This document shows, piece after piece, positions 7,206 to 16,333 of a DNA stretch of 64,000 nt. The notes under the pieces are model-generated. The model searched no databases and was not told the origin of the DNA. It worked only from the letters and a program-made list of their open reading frames with translations. The stretch lies in the NCBI GenBank assembly GCA_020161315.1, contig JAIUOH010000002.1:62001-126000 (forward strand), given 5' to 3'. Each line of letters opens with the position of its first letter. Position 1 is the stretch's first letter. Made by a program: the position numbers and the translations under genes. The DNA comes from Actinomycetota bacterium. Lineage in GTDB: Bacteria > Actinomycetota > Actinomycetes > Actinomycetales > Microbacteriaceae.

Positions 7206-8938
7206 GCGCCGTTATGACGCAGGAGCAACTGAGAACCGTGATTCGTCGTGCGGTGCCTTCGGGGCGACGCTCGGCGTTCGGCCTCGTGCTTGGCGTGTGC
7301 GCCGACCTCTGCGTGGTCGGCTTGCTTGCGCTCAGCATGTGGCTGATCGTGCGCGCGGGGGAGCAGCCGCCGATCTTGCACCTCACCTTCGCGATCGTCG
7401 GAGTGCGTGCGTTCGCGATCGGGCGGGCCGCGTTTCGCTATGCCGAGCGGCTTGCCAGCCACGATGCGGCCCTTGCGCAGCTTGCGGTGCTGCGCGCCAG
7501 CACCTTCGAGGCGCTTGTTCCGCGCGTGCCGGGCGCGATCGAGTCGCGCCGTCGCGGTGATGTGCTGACGGCGTTCGTAGATGACGTCGACCAGCTGCAA
7601 GACGAGCCGCTGCGCGTGCGACAGCCGTTGATCGTGAGCTCGGTAGTCGTGTGCTTGAGCATTGTCGTGCTTGCGCTGATCTCACCGATTGCGGCCGTGA
7701 TCTTGACGCTGCTGCTGCTCGCGACCGGGCTGCTGTCGGCCTGGCTCTCGGCTCGAGTATCTGCCGCGAGCGATCGGGCGCTGAGCGAGGCTCGCGCCGA
7801 CCTTGCCGATGCGCTGCTCGAGCGATTTTCTGCCGCAGAGGTGCTCACTGCCTATGGTGCGACCTCGCTGCAACGCGAGCGCATCGTGGCGGCGGAGCGG
7901 CGGCTCGCGTCAGCGCAATCGACCCGTGTCCGCTCGGCGGGGTTGACCGCTGCGCTGCTTTCGCTCGCCTCGGGTGTGACCTCGGTGTTGGTGCTGCTCG
8001 CGCTTGCCCCGCTGCTCGGTGACTCTGCTGGTGGCGGCTTTGCCGGCGGCTTTGTTGGCGAGCTGAGCGCACCGTTGTTTGCCGCTGCCGTAATTGTGCC
8101 CGCGGCGGTCTTTGAAGTGTTTGCGCAGGTGCCCGCAGCTCTTGTTGCGCGCCGCACCGTGCTGGCGAGCGCGCGTCGGGTCGCGGAGCTTACTGAGGCG
8201 CCGCTGCCCGCAGAGATTCCAGTTGACGGGCCGCCGGTTGCTCATCTCGACAGGGTCGATGAGCAGCCGCACACTGAGCTTGTCGAAGGGCGCAGCGGTC
8301 CGCAGCCCCTGCTTTCGGTGCGTGACCTCTCGGTTCGCCACCCGGGCGCGCTGGCCCCAGCAGTCGCTGGCGTCAGCTTCGACCTGAACCCCGGCGACAC
8401 CCTCGTCGTTACCGGTGAGAGTGGCGCGGGCAAGTCGACCCTCGCGCTCGCGCTCGTGCGCCTGCTCGACTACCAGGGTTCATACCGCGTCGGCGGAGTC
8501 GAGGCGCGCGAGCTCTCTCCGTACGAGGCGCGGGGCACGGTCGGCCTTATTGACCAGCGGCCGCACCTCTTCGACGCAGACCTCAGGCAAAACCTGAAGT
8601 TTGCTCGCGATACCGCGAGCGATGAAGAGCTGCTTGCAGTGCTTGACCGAGTTGGCCTCGGTTCCTGGGTGCGCGAGCGTGGCGGGCTTGGCTCTCGAGT
8701 CGGTGAGCGTGGCGCGCTCGTGTCGGGCGGTCAGGCGCAGCGCATCGCACTTGCGCGTGCCTTGCTTGCAGACTTTCCCGTGGTGATTCTCGACGAGCCA
8801 ACAGCCGGCGTCGACCGTGAGCTTGCCGACCGGCTACTCACTGACATGCTTGGCGCGCTGCCAAGCGATCGCGCCGTGGTGCTGATTACTCACACCGAGC
8901 TGCCCGAAGGCATCGCGGCCGCGCATCTCGCGCTGTAG
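7202..8938 (+). CDS. cydC: Heterodimeric thiol ABC exporter subunit CydC
   Basis: Second half of the CydDC exporter, 578 residues. Membrane domain at ~20-320; nucleotide-binding domain with Walker A GESGAGKST (~401-409), a variant signature VSGGQAQR and Walker B VVILDEPTAGVD. A GTG start overlaps the cydD stop. The linker between the two domains (bases ~8240-8295) contains two inverted REP-like cores read in frame as LDRVDEQPHTELVEG, an apparent insertion in a region that tolerates length change. The VSGGQ signature replaces LSGGQ, a common conservative variant in one half of heterodimeric exporters. Confidence 0.94.
   Translation: MSAVMTQEQLRTVIRRAVPSGRRSAFGLVLGVCADLCVVGLLALSMWLIVRAGEQPPILHLTFAIVGVRAFAIGRAAFRYAERLASHDAALAQLAVLRASTFEALVPRVPGAIESRRRGDVLTAFVDDVDQLQDEPLRVRQPLIVSSVVVCLSIVVLALISPIAAVILTLLLLATGLLSAWLSARVSAASDRALSEARADLADALLERFSAAEVLTAYGATSLQRERIVAAERRLASAQSTRVRSAGLTAALLSLASGVTSVLVLLALAPLLGDSAGGGFAGGFVGELSAPLFAAAVIVPAAVFEVFAQVPAALVARRTVLASARRVAELTEAPLPAEIPVDGPPVAHLDRVDEQPHTELVEGRSGPQPLLSVRDLSVRHPGALAPAVAGVSFDLNPGDTLVVTGESGAGKSTLALALVRLLDYQGSYRVGGVEARELSPYEARGTVGLIDQRPHLFDADLRQNLKFARDTASDEELLAVLDRVGLGSWVRERGGLGSRVGERGALVSGGQAQRIALARALLADFPVVILDEPTAGVDRELADRLLTDMLGALPSDRAVVLITHTELPEGIAAAHLAL
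8275..8290 (+). repeat. REP-like core inside cydC
   Basis: tgagcttgtcgaaggg, the same core as at 36520-36535 and 59140-59155. It is read in frame as part of HTELVEG. A second, inverted partial copy (tcgacaggg, around 8247-8255) sits just upstream within ctcatc/gatgag arms (8241-8246 and 8258-8263). Confidence 0.65.
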
Positions 8939-8943
8939 CTTCG

Positions 8944-9189
8944 TCACCCCTCGCGCGGCGGCCTGCCGCGCCCGCGCATGGGCTGTGGCTTCGGGTCACG
9001 CCCGGCCTCAACAAGGGCTCGCCGCAGCAGCACCTCGATCTGTGCATTCACCGAGCGCAGATCGTCTGCCGCCCACTTTGCGAGCGCCGCGTGCACGGTG
9101 GGGTCGAGTCGCAGCAGCAGCTGCTTGCGCGCCGAACCGCCCGGGGCTGAGGTGCCCCGGGCGCCGGCGTCTGGTTCTTCGGTAGCCAT
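8944..9189 (-). CDS. Ribbon-helix-helix (Arc-like) DNA-binding protein
   Basis: A small 81-residue protein. Residues ~22-59 (KQLLLRLDPTVHAALAKWA, then SVNAQIEVLLRRAL) fit the beta-strand/helix/helix pattern of Arc/MetJ-type repressors, in which the strand reads DNA as a dimer. The N-terminus is Gly/Pro/Ala-rich and the tail ends in a basic GRGRPPR AT-hook-like stretch. It follows the SPFH gene by 24 bases on the same strand, so the two are probably one operon. A role as a regulator of that operon is an inference. No toxin partner is adjacent. It ends five bases from the convergent cydC. Confidence 0.8.
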   Translation of the reverse strand: MATEEPDAGARGTSAPGGSARKQLLLRLDPTVHAALAKWAADDLRSVNAQIEVLLRRALVEAGRDPKPQPMRGRGRPPREG

Positions 9190-9213
9190 GGCTGTTCTTG
9201 CGAGAGAAGACGC

Positions 9214-10200
9214 CTAGTAGAGGGATCCAGCGTTGATGACGGGAGTTGCGCGTTGCTCGCTCGTGAGCACAAGCAGCAGGTTCGATACCATCTGAGCGCG
9301 TCGCTCGTCGTCGAGCACGACCACACCATCGTTCTCGAGGCGGCCGAGCGCCTGCTCGACCATGGTGACCGCACCCTCGACGATCTTCTCGCGTGCAGCG
9401 ATGATGGCGCTCGCCTGCTGGCGCTGCAGCATCGCCTGCGCGATCTCGGGGGCGTAGGCGAGCGACGAGATGCGCACCTCGAGCACCTCGAGACCCGCGA
9501 TCGCGACGCGCGCGGCGACCTCTTCTGCGAGTTCGGCTGAGACGAGGTCGGTGCTGCCGCGCAGCGACTGCTCGCCGGGGCCTGGCTCGTCGTAGGGGTG
9601 GGTGGTCGCGACGTGTCGCAGCGCCGCCTCTGCCTGGGTTTCGATGAACTCGTTGTAGGCCTCGATGGCAAATACCGCCTTCGCGGTATCGGCGACCTGC
9701 CACACCACAATCGCCGCGATGTGTACTGGGTTACCGTCTGAGTCGTTGACTTTGAGCTCGTTTGTCTCGAAGTTGTGCACGCGCACCGACACCTTCTTGC
9801 CGGTGGTGAAGGGGGCGACGAGGCTGATGCCGTCGCGGCGCACCGTGCCGACGTAGCGGCCGAAGAACTGGCGCACCGAGGTGTGGCCGGGCGCGACGAT
9901 CGTGAGCATGCCCCAGCAGAGCGACGAGGCGATCGCGAGCACAACGCCCCCGATTAGCGTTACCGCGCCGACAGCACCCTGCCCGTTGTCGAGCAGTACG
10001 CCGCCACGAATGCAGAGGCCGATGCCGAGCAGAAAGCCGACGATGCTCAGCAGAAATACGGTGATCGCAATTCCCGAGCCCAGGTGCCAGGCGGGGCGTT
10101 CTTCGATGTCGACGCGAATGCCGTCGTGGCCGACGGGTTCGGTGCTGACTGGCTCGACGGTCTCGGCTTCGCTTGCGAGCGGCGGGGGTGTGCTGGTCAT
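9214..10200 (-). CDS. SPFH/Band-7 domain membrane protein
   Basis: A 328-residue membrane protein with two hydrophobic segments (~residues 45-75 and 80-105) followed by an SPFH domain (~110-270), the stomatin/prohibitin/flotillin fold. Seen: [23 protein letters not shown], the helical [26 protein letters not shown] region, and a C-terminal coiled helix ending in [20 protein letters not shown]. Such proteins oligomerise into membrane scaffolds. The ATG at 10200 is chosen over the preceding GTG (10203) because AAGGAGA sits at the usual distance. Upstream there is a short palindrome. Co-transcription with the downstream ribbon-helix-helix gene is likely. Confidence 0.9.
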   Translation of the reverse strand: MTSTPPPLASEAETVEPVSTEPVGHDGIRVDIEERPAWHLGSGIAITVFLLSIVGFLLGIGLCIRGGVLLDNGQGAVGAVTLIGGVVLAIASSLCWGMLTIVAPGHTSVRQFFGRYVGTVRRDGISLVAPFTTGKKVSVRVHNFETNELKVNDSDGNPVHIAAIVVWQVADTAKAVFAIEAYNEFIETQAEAALRHVATTHPYDEPGPGEQSLRGSTDLVSAELAEEVAARVAIAGLEVLEVRISSLAYAPEIAQAMLQRQQASAIIAAREKIVEGAVTMVEQALGRLENDGVVVLDDERRAQMVSNLLLVLTSEQRATPVINAGSLY

Positions 10201-10220
10201 CACTATCTCCTTCGAACTAA

Positions 10221-10241
10221 GTGATAGTAAAATGATATCAC
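10221..10241. promoter_or_regulatory. Palindromic operator upstream of the SPFH gene
   Basis: gtgata (10221-10226) and tatcac (10236-10241) form an inverted repeat across nine bases, with an 8-bp perfect palindrome tgatatca on one side. A related half site, gtgat, recurs at 10302. It lies about 20 bases upstream of the SPFH start, where a repressor would block transcription. The co-encoded ribbon-helix-helix protein is the natural candidate, but this is unproven. Confidence 0.5.
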
Positions 10242-10308
10242 TTTATTCTGGCGAGGATCGGCGCCGTGTTTGCGCACTAGTGCATGCGCGGAGCGCGCGT
10301 AGTGATTA

Positions 10309-11085
10309 CTATCGCTCAACCGGAGGGAACGGCTGCCACGTCTGATCGAGCGCGGCCCGCACGCGGGCGAGACGTTCAGCTTCAACGGCTGGGGTGGCGG
10401 TGCCGTCGATGCTGGTGACCGGCCGCACTCCGTGCAGCGCGTTGACGGCCCATACCTCATAGCTCGTGAGCACTTCGGGGGTGATCTCTGCCCGCGTGAG
10501 AGATATCGAGTGTTCGCGCAGAATCTCGCCCAGCAGCGCCTCGGTCACCGAAGCCACGCGGTCCCGCGCGGCAGAAATGTGAGCCTGCTCACCCCGCCAC
10601 CAGACGATGCTTGTGGTTGCGCCCTCGCGCACGCGGCCATCGTCATCAATAAGCAGTGCCTCGGCTCCCGCGTCTCGGTTCAGGGCCGCATAGCGCGCGA
10701 TGTTCGGGCCCTTGCGGGGAGCGTTTGGCAGCGCGGCCCCCGGTGCCGAGACAAGACCGAGCGTCTCACCCAGCTCTGGCAAAGGTCGCAGGCTCAGCTG
10801 TCGCGAATAGCTGCCATCGGCGGTGAGCCAGAGCTCCCAGCGCGGAAACGCGCCGCCGTGCTGGGCAGCGTAGTGCGCGATCTGCTCACCCGTTTCGTCA
10901 ATAAAGTTGCCGATGCCACGCGCCGCTTGCTCGTCTATCTCAAGCACGCCCCGCGCGAAGCGAGCAACGTGATGCCACAGCCCGCGCACCTCGCCCGCAC
11001 CCGTATCTGGGTGCAGGCGCACGCGAAACGAGTCCGCGAGCACCAGGCCCTCGGTCTCACCACGCTTTTGACTCATGCCTTTCAT
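10309..11085 (-). CDS. Class IV aminotransferase, aminodeoxychorismate lyase-like
   Basis: A 258-residue PLP enzyme of the branched-chain aminotransferase/ADC lyase fold. Supporting segments are an early ADSFRVR, GPNIARYAALN before EALLIDDDGRVREGATTSIVWW, and the C-terminal EVWAVNALHGVRPVTSIDG. Its position, divergent from a pabB homologue 108 bases away, argues that it is PabC, which splits 4-amino-4-deoxychorismate into p-aminobenzoate and pyruvate for folate synthesis. The ATG at 11085 has GAGGTG upstream. The reading frame stays open far beyond this, but the upstream part is antisense to pabB and is not coding. A D-amino-acid aminotransferase cannot be ruled out from sequence alone. Confidence 0.85.
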   Translation of the reverse strand: MKGMSQKRGETEGLVLADSFRVRLHPDTGAGEVRGLWHHVARFARGVLEIDEQAARGIGNFIDETGEQIAHYAAQHGGAFPRWELWLTADGSYSRQLSLRPLPELGETLGLVSAPGAALPNAPRKGPNIARYAALNRDAGAEALLIDDDGRVREGATTSIVWWRGEQAHISAARDRVASVTEALLGEILREHSISLTRAEITPEVLTSYEVWAVNALHGVRPVTSIDGTATPAVEAERLARVRAALDQTWQPFPPVER

Positions 11086-11193
11086 CTTTGCACCTCTGTA
11101 GCCGCGGCCCGCCGGTTCGATGATTTCTGCCGCAGATTGCATATCTACGGCAGGTGCGGTGCGCGAGGCTACGGCGCACAGTACAGTTATCGG

Positions 11194-12516
11194 GTGGTCG
11201 TGCGCCCTGTCACTTGGCCGCGCGACATCGCTTCGGTCGCGCGAAGTTTGGCGCGCGCGTCGGGCGACGCGGGAGCGTGGTTTTGGCTCGATGGTGCGGC
11301 CGTCGAGCCGTCCGGTGAGGCGGGTCTGAGCTATCTCGGCGCGGCTTCGCTTGTGACCCAAGCCGTGCGCGGCAGCGAACGTGAGTTTCTCGGATTGCTT
11401 CGAGACAGCAGCGGCAGGGGCACCGTCTTCGCGCTCGGGTACGAGTTCGGTGTGGCAATGCTTGGCGAGGATCCGGCTGCCGACGACGCATCGCCCGCGT
11501 TCGCGCTGCACCCCGAGGTCGTGCTGGTGCTCGATCACACGCGTGAGCGCGCCGAGCTGCACGGGCCAGATGCTGCTGCGCTCGATGACTGGCTGGCTGC
11601 ACACGGTGACGCGCTCGAAGCGACGCCGCCAGCAACGAACCGGGTGGCCGCCGAAAGCGGGCGGGTGACTGAGACCAGTTGGAATCGCAGCGATGCGCAG
11701 TATCTCGACGACGTCGCAGCCTGCAAGCGCGCGATTCGTGATGGTGACGCCTACGTGCTCTGTCTTACCGACACAGCAAGAGCTGAGCGGGAGAGCGTCG
11801 ATCCTCTCGCCCTGTACTTGCTGCTCCGTGACTCGGGGGCTGCGATTCGCGGCGCCGTAATCGTCACCGCTGATCGCGCGCTCGTGAGCGCGAGCCCGGA
11901 GCGGTTCTTGAGTAAGCGCGGAGTCACCGTTTCGACGCACCCGATCAAGGGCACCAGGCCGCGGGGTGAGACGGCTGAGCGCGACGAGGCGCTCGCGCGT
12001 GAACTCGCGGCAGACCCAAAAGAGCGCGCCGAAAACCTGATGATCGTCGATCTCATGCGAAACGACCTGAGCCGTGTTTGCGAGCCTGGCAGCGTGCAGA
12101 CTGAAGGTTTCTTGCGGGTGGAACACCACCCGAGGGTGCACCAGTTGGTGAGTACGGTTTCCGGCCGGCTGCTCGACGGGCTCGACGTGTATGACGCGCT
12201 TGCGGCGTGTTTTCCGGGTGGGTCGATGACAGGTGCGCCGAAGCGCCGCGCGGTGCAGCTGCTCGCGGCGCTCGAGCAAGCCCCCCGCGGTCTGTACTCG
12301 GGCTGCTTCGGGTGGGTAGAAGCGGCGGGCGATGCCGAGATCGCAATGACGATTCGCTCGATTGAGCTGCGAAGCAGACGAGGATCACCCGGCCTTGCGC
12401 TCGTCGGTGCGGGCGGGGGAGTGACCGCAGATAGTAACGCCGCGTCAGAACTCGCCGAGAAGCAGCTTAAGGCCGCTCCTCTGCTTGCTGCGCTTCACGC
12501 CGTGGCCGAACGCTAG
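11194..12516 (+). CDS. pabB: Aminodeoxychorismate synthase component I
   Basis: Chorismate-binding enzyme of about 440 residues that aminates chorismate on the route to p-aminobenzoate and folate. The C-terminal catalytic domain carries KGTRPRGETAERDE, DPKERAENLMIVDLMRNDLSR and PGGSMTGAPK, all diagnostic of the anthranilate synthase I/PabB family. No glutamine amidotransferase gene (pabA/trpG) is nearby, so ammonia must come from a subunit encoded elsewhere. The start is uncertain: GTG 11194 and GTG 11200 are both in frame and neither has a clear Shine-Dalgarno sequence. Although the frame is open from 10432, bases before ~11100 are antisense to the pabC-like gene. Confidence 0.88.
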   Translation: MVVRPVTWPRDIASVARSLARASGDAGAWFWLDGAAVEPSGEAGLSYLGAASLVTQAVRGSEREFLGLLRDSSGRGTVFALGYEFGVAMLGEDPAADDASPAFALHPEVVLVLDHTRERAELHGPDAAALDDWLAAHGDALEATPPATNRVAAESGRVTETSWNRSDAQYLDDVAACKRAIRDGDAYVLCLTDTARAERESVDPLALYLLLRDSGAAIRGAVIVTADRALVSASPERFLSKRGVTVSTHPIKGTRPRGETAERDEALARELAADPKERAENLMIVDLMRNDLSRVCEPGSVQTEGFLRVEHHPRVHQLVSTVSGRLLDGLDVYDALAACFPGGSMTGAPKRRAVQLLAALEQAPRGLYSGCFGWVEAAGDAEIAMTIRSIELRSRRGSPGLALVGAGGGVTADSNAASELAEKQLKAAPLLAALHAVAER

Positions 12517-12620
12517 CGGGCACTGGGCACGCTATTCTTGAACGGTGTGCGCACCCACGCTTTGTGGTGCCCTCGCGCTTTTGCGCGGTGTTTGAACCTA
12601 ACGATGTTTCGAGGTAGCGA

Positions 12621-15134
12621 GTGAACGAGCAGGTAGGCGACGTCTACGACTTCCAGGCGATCCAGGATCGCTGGCTTCCGGTCTGGGATGACCTGAAGCC
12701 CTTCGAGGTCTCGAACGACCTCGCGAGTGAGAAGCCGAAGAAGTACGTGCTCGACATGTTCCCTTACCCCTCGGGTGACCTGCACATGGGTCATGCTGAG
12801 GCGTTCTGCTTCGGTGACGTGCTCGCGCGTTACTGGCGCGGTCGCGGCTACGACGTGCTGCACCCGATTGGGTGGGACTCGTTTGGCCTGCCCGCTGAGA
12901 ACGCGGCCATCAAGCGCGGCATCGATCCTCGTGAATGGACGTACGCCAATATCGCGCAGCAGAAGGCGAGCTTTCGCGTGTACGCCCCCAGCTTTGACTG
13001 GAGCCGCGTGCTGCACACGAGCGATCCTGAGTACTACAAGTGGAACCAGTGGCTGTTTCTGAAGCTCTATGAAAAGGGCCTCGCATACCGCAAGGCAAGC
13101 TGGGTCAACTGGGATCCGGTAGACCAGACCGTGCTCGCGAACGAGCAGGTGCTCGCTGACGGCACTTCAGAGCGTTCGGGTGCCGTCGTCGTGAAGAAGA
13201 AGCTGACCCAGTGGTACTTCCGCATTACCGACTACGCGGATCGCCTGCTCGACGACCTCGATCAGCTTGAGGGCAAGTGGCCGACCAAGGTGCTGAACAT
13301 GCAGCGCAACTGGATTGGTCGCTCGGTGGGTGCCGAGGTCGAGTTCGAGATTGAGGGGCGCGAGGCCAAGGTGCCCGTGTTCACCACCCGCCCCGACACG
13401 CTGCACGGCGCGACCTTCATGGTCGTCGCACCCGACAGCGACCTGGCCGCCGAACTAGCAGCTTCGGCCTCACCCGAGGCTCGCATGCAGTTCGAGGAAT
13501 ATCTCGTAGCAACGCAGAAGCAAAGCGAGATTGATCGCCAGAACGCCGACCGTGAAAAGACCGGCGTGTTTCTCGATCACTTCGCGATCAATCCGGTCAA
13601 CGGTGAGCGCATTCCGGTCTGGGCATCTGATTACGTGCTTGCTGACTACGGCCACGGCGCGATCATGGCCGTGCCTGCGCACGACCAGCGTGACCTCGAC
13701 TTCGCCCTGAAATTTGAACTGCCCGTACGCGTTGTCGTCGAGGTGCGCGGCGAAGACGGAGAGGTGCTGCCCGACCCGGCTACCTCGGGTGTGGCGACCG
13801 CTGGCAACGGTGTGCTCATCAACTCGGGCGAGCTCGATGGTCTCGAAAAGGTCGAGGCCATCGCAAAGGCGATCGAAGTGCTCGAGGCGCGCGGCACTGG
13901 CCGTGCGGCAAAGACGTACCGCCTACGTGACTGGCTGATCTCTCGCCAGCGTTACTGGGGCACGCCGATTCCGATTCTGCACGGCGCAGAAGACTCGAAC
14001 GACGGCGAGATGCGTCCGGTAGCAGAGGCCTCGCTGCCGGTGCAGCTGCCCGCGTCCGAGGGCCTCGACCTGAAACCCAAGGGGTCGTCACCGCTCGGCG
14101 CCGCGACCGAGTGGGCGAGTGTCACCGACGAGTCGGGTGCGGCTTGGACCCGCGACCCCGACACCATGGATACCTTTGTCGATAGCTCGTGGTACTACCT
14201 GCGTTTCCTCTCAGCGACTGACGATTCGCAGGCTTTTGACCCGGCCGCGGTGAACGCGTGGGGTCCGATTGAGCAGTACGCGGGCGGTGTCGAGCACGCG
14301 ATTCTGCACCTGCTCTACTCGCGCTTCATTACGAAGGTGCTGCACGACCTCGGCTACCTCGACTTCGAAGAGCCCTTTACCGCGCTGCTGAACCAGGGCA
14401 TGGTGCTGCAGGATGGCGCAAAGATGTCGAAGTCGAAGGGCAACCTCGTTGAGTTCGCCTCAGAGCTGCGTTCGCACGGTGCCGACGCGCTGCGCGTCAC
14501 GCTCGCGTTCGCGGGCCCGCCAGAGGATGACATCGACTGGGCAGACGTGTCGGTGCAGGGTTCGGCGAAGTTCTTGGCGCGCGCCTGGCGTGTTGCGGGT
14601 GACGTGATCTCTGCCCCCGGCGTCGACTTTGCCACCGGCAACGCCGCACTGCGCAAGCACACCCACCAGTTGCTGCTCGATGCGCCGGCGCTTGTCGAGC
14701 ACTACAAGTTCAACGTGGTCGTTGCTCGCCTCATGGATCAGATCAACGTGACCCGCAAGGCAATCGACTCGGGCGTTGGCGCGGCTGATGCTGCGGTGCG
14801 CGAATCGGCCGAGGCCGTGGCGATGATTCTTTCGTTGTTCGCACCGTACACCGCAGAAGACATGTGGGCGAAGCTCGGCCACGAGCCGACCGTGGCGCTG
14901 CAGGTGTGGCCGACCGCCGACGAATCACTGCTCGTTGATGACGAGATCACCATGGTGGTGCAGGTCGACGGCAAGGTGCGCGAGCGCCTCACGCTGCCGG
15001 CTTCGGTGACCGAGGACGAGGCCCGTGAGGCCGCGCTCGCATCGGACTCGGTGAAGCGCGCTATCGGTGAGCGCCAGATCGCAAACCTGATCGTGCGCGT
15101 GCCGAAGATCGTGAGCATCGCGACGAAGCCGTAG
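12621..15134 (+). CDS. leuS: Leucyl-tRNA synthetase
   Basis: Class I aminoacyl-tRNA synthetase, 837 residues, the normal length for bacterial LeuRS. The ATP-site motifs are present as HMGHAEAF (~residues 52-59) and KMSKSKGN (~602-609). The editing domain (CP1) is between them, including [13 protein letters not shown] and the [10 protein letters not shown] loop. The GTG at 12621 has GAGGTAG upstream. It is monocistronic. The 104-base upstream gap has only a weak TATTCT box (12532-12537), and no T-box leader was found. Downstream are two hairpins before the convergent holA. Confidence 0.97.
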   Translation: MNEQVGDVYDFQAIQDRWLPVWDDLKPFEVSNDLASEKPKKYVLDMFPYPSGDLHMGHAEAFCFGDVLARYWRGRGYDVLHPIGWDSFGLPAENAAIKRGIDPREWTYANIAQQKASFRVYAPSFDWSRVLHTSDPEYYKWNQWLFLKLYEKGLAYRKASWVNWDPVDQTVLANEQVLADGTSERSGAVVVKKKLTQWYFRITDYADRLLDDLDQLEGKWPTKVLNMQRNWIGRSVGAEVEFEIEGREAKVPVFTTRPDTLHGATFMVVAPDSDLAAELAASASPEARMQFEEYLVATQKQSEIDRQNADREKTGVFLDHFAINPVNGERIPVWASDYVLADYGHGAIMAVPAHDQRDLDFALKFELPVRVVVEVRGEDGEVLPDPATSGVATAGNGVLINSGELDGLEKVEAIAKAIEVLEARGTGRAAKTYRLRDWLISRQRYWGTPIPILHGAEDSNDGEMRPVAEASLPVQLPASEGLDLKPKGSSPLGAATEWASVTDESGAAWTRDPDTMDTFVDSSWYYLRFLSATDDSQAFDPAAVNAWGPIEQYAGGVEHAILHLLYSRFITKVLHDLGYLDFEEPFTALLNQGMVLQDGAKMSKSKGNLVEFASELRSHGADALRVTLAFAGPPEDDIDWADVSVQGSAKFLARAWRVAGDVISAPGVDFATGNAALRKHTHQLLLDAPALVEHYKFNVVVARLMDQINVTRKAIDSGVGAADAAVRESAEAVAMILSLFAPYTAEDMWAKLGHEPTVALQVWPTADESLLVDDEITMVVQVDGKVRERLTLPASVTEDEAREAALASDSVKRAIGERQIANLIVRVPKIVSIATKP

Positions 15135-15145
15135 AGCCGGTGGGG

Positions 15146-15249
15146 TAGGCGGCCTCGCGGTTTGGATTCGCGCGCAGATCCATCCGCGAGCTTCGCTCGC
15201 TCCCGCCAGGCCCGGCCATGCGCACGAACCCAAACCGCAAGGCCGCCTA
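15146..15249. repeat. Structured palindromic element, copy A
   Basis: A long imperfect hairpin between leuS and holA. Outer arms 15146-15165 and 15230-15249 pair at 19 of 20 positions and the stem continues inward with mismatches to 15176/15219. A sub-hairpin gcgagc-ttc-gctcgc (15186-15200) is flanked by unpaired blocks cagatccatcc and tcccgccaggcccggcca. The unpaired blocks and the overall fold recur at 58983-59068 with different but still paired stems. Function unknown; it could be a mobile palindrome, a transcription end signal or an RNA element. Confidence 0.72.
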
Positions 15250-15256
15250 AGCCCGT

Positions 15257-15291
15257 GCCCCGTTCATCGAGCTTGTCGAGATGAGCGGGGC
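15257..15291. terminator. REP-like hairpin between convergent leuS and holA
   Basis: gccccgttcatc (15257-15268) pairs with gatgagcggggc (15280-15291) with one G-T wobble. The loop region is gagcttgtcga, the REP core. There is no T-run, so bidirectional termination is plausible but not certain. It ends six bases from the holA stop. Confidence 0.55.
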
Positions 15292-15297
15292 ATGTGC

Positions 15298-16317
15298 CTA
15301 TCTGCCGCGCTTCGCGACAAACAGCACGTACTTTTCGAGTGCGTAGATCGGGTCGCGGGTGCCGCCCTTGAGCGAGAGTTCGGTCTCCGCGGCAAGGTCA
15401 ATTGCGCGGGCAAGATCACCCTCGGTCCAGCCACGGGTCTCGCGCTGCGCGCGCTCGACCTGCCATGGCGCCATGCCAAAGGCCGAAGCAAGCTCGCCCG
15501 AGCTACCGCGCGCACCATAGACACGCGCCATGGCTCGCACCTTCATGTTGAGCGCGGCAAGCATGGGAATCGCATCGGTGCCGGTGCTGAGCGCCTGCCG
15601 CAGCAACACGAGTGCCTCTGCAGCGCGGCCCGCGGTCGCAGCGTCGGCCACTTTGAACGCGCCGGCCTCGACGCGGCCCTCGGTCGAGCGCTCGACGTCT
15701 TGCTCTGAGATGCGCTTGCCGAGGTCTGAAACCAGTTGTTCGATCGCTCCAGTGAGTTCACCGATCCCGCCCTGGTAAGCGGCCACGAGGGATCGCAGCG
15801 CGCCGGGCGCGATCTGCGCGTCGAGGCGCCGAAACTCCGATTGGGCGAAGCTCAGGCGGTCCCCGTCTTTTTTGATTTCAGCGCAGACTACTTCGACCGC
15901 GCCAATGCTTGCGCCTGCGTCGCCGCGCACGGCGTCGAGCAGCGCCTTGCCGCGCTGACCGCTCGCGTGGCGCAGCACAAGGGTGGTGTCTTCCGCGGGC
16001 TGCGTAAGGTAGCGCTTCGCATCTTCGAGAAAAGCGTCGCTTGCCTTTTCGACACCTTCAACGCGAATGAGCCTGGGCTCGGCAAAGAGTGAGGGGCTTG
16101 CGACCGTGAAAAGTTCACCGGCCCCGTATCCGGCGGCATCGATGTCATGGATCTCAAGGGCCGCATCACTCGCGCGAAGTGCCTCTCGGATTGATCTCGA
16201 GGCGCGATCCGCGAGAAATTGCTCGGGCCCGCTGATCAGCACGACGGGCGCCGGGCGGGCCTCATCGAAGCCGATCTTTGCGATCTTCGCCTTGCTTGCT
16301 CTTGCTGTCGCTGCCAC
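15298..16317 (-). CDS. holA: DNA polymerase III subunit delta
   Basis: A 339-residue clamp-loader subunit that opens the sliding clamp. The N-terminal part (VVLISGPEQFLADRASRSIREAL) matches the degenerate AAA-like domain without a functional P-loop, followed by a helical lid and a C-terminal collar domain (LLRQALSTGTDAIPMLAALNMKVRAMARV). The initial segment is Lys/Ala-rich (MAATARASKAKIAK). It follows comEC by 16 bases on the same strand, the usual actinobacterial comEA-comEC-holA order, so the three are likely co-transcribed. Confidence 0.93.
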   Translation of the reverse strand: MAATARASKAKIAKIGFDEARPAPVVLISGPEQFLADRASRSIREALRASDAALEIHDIDAAGYGAGELFTVASPSLFAEPRLIRVEGVEKASDAFLEDAKRYLTQPAEDTTLVLRHASGQRGKALLDAVRGDAGASIGAVEVVCAEIKKDGDRLSFAQSEFRRLDAQIAPGALRSLVAAYQGGIGELTGAIEQLVSDLGKRISEQDVERSTEGRVEAGAFKVADAATAGRAAEALVLLRQALSTGTDAIPMLAALNMKVRAMARVYGARGSSGELASAFGMAPWQVERAQRETRGWTEGDLARAIDLAAETELSLKGGTRDPIYALEKYVLFVAKRGR

Positions 16318-16333
16318 GCCTTAAGCCTACTTG

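Noticed and set aside
8944-9189. Antitoxin of a toxin-antitoxin pair
   Set aside because: The ribbon-helix-helix protein has no small toxin gene next to it; its partner is a long SPFH membrane protein.
10432-11193. Long upstream extension of the pabB frame
   Set aside because: It is antisense to the pabC-like gene, whose protein has clear family motifs; the extension has none.
11086-12279. Long upstream extension of the pabC-like frame
   Set aside because: It is antisense to pabB and encodes Arg/His-rich sequence typical of a shadow frame in high-GC DNA.
12517-12620. T-box or leader peptide before leuS
   Set aside because: No T-box core, leucine-rich leader frame or terminator/antiterminator pair could be found.
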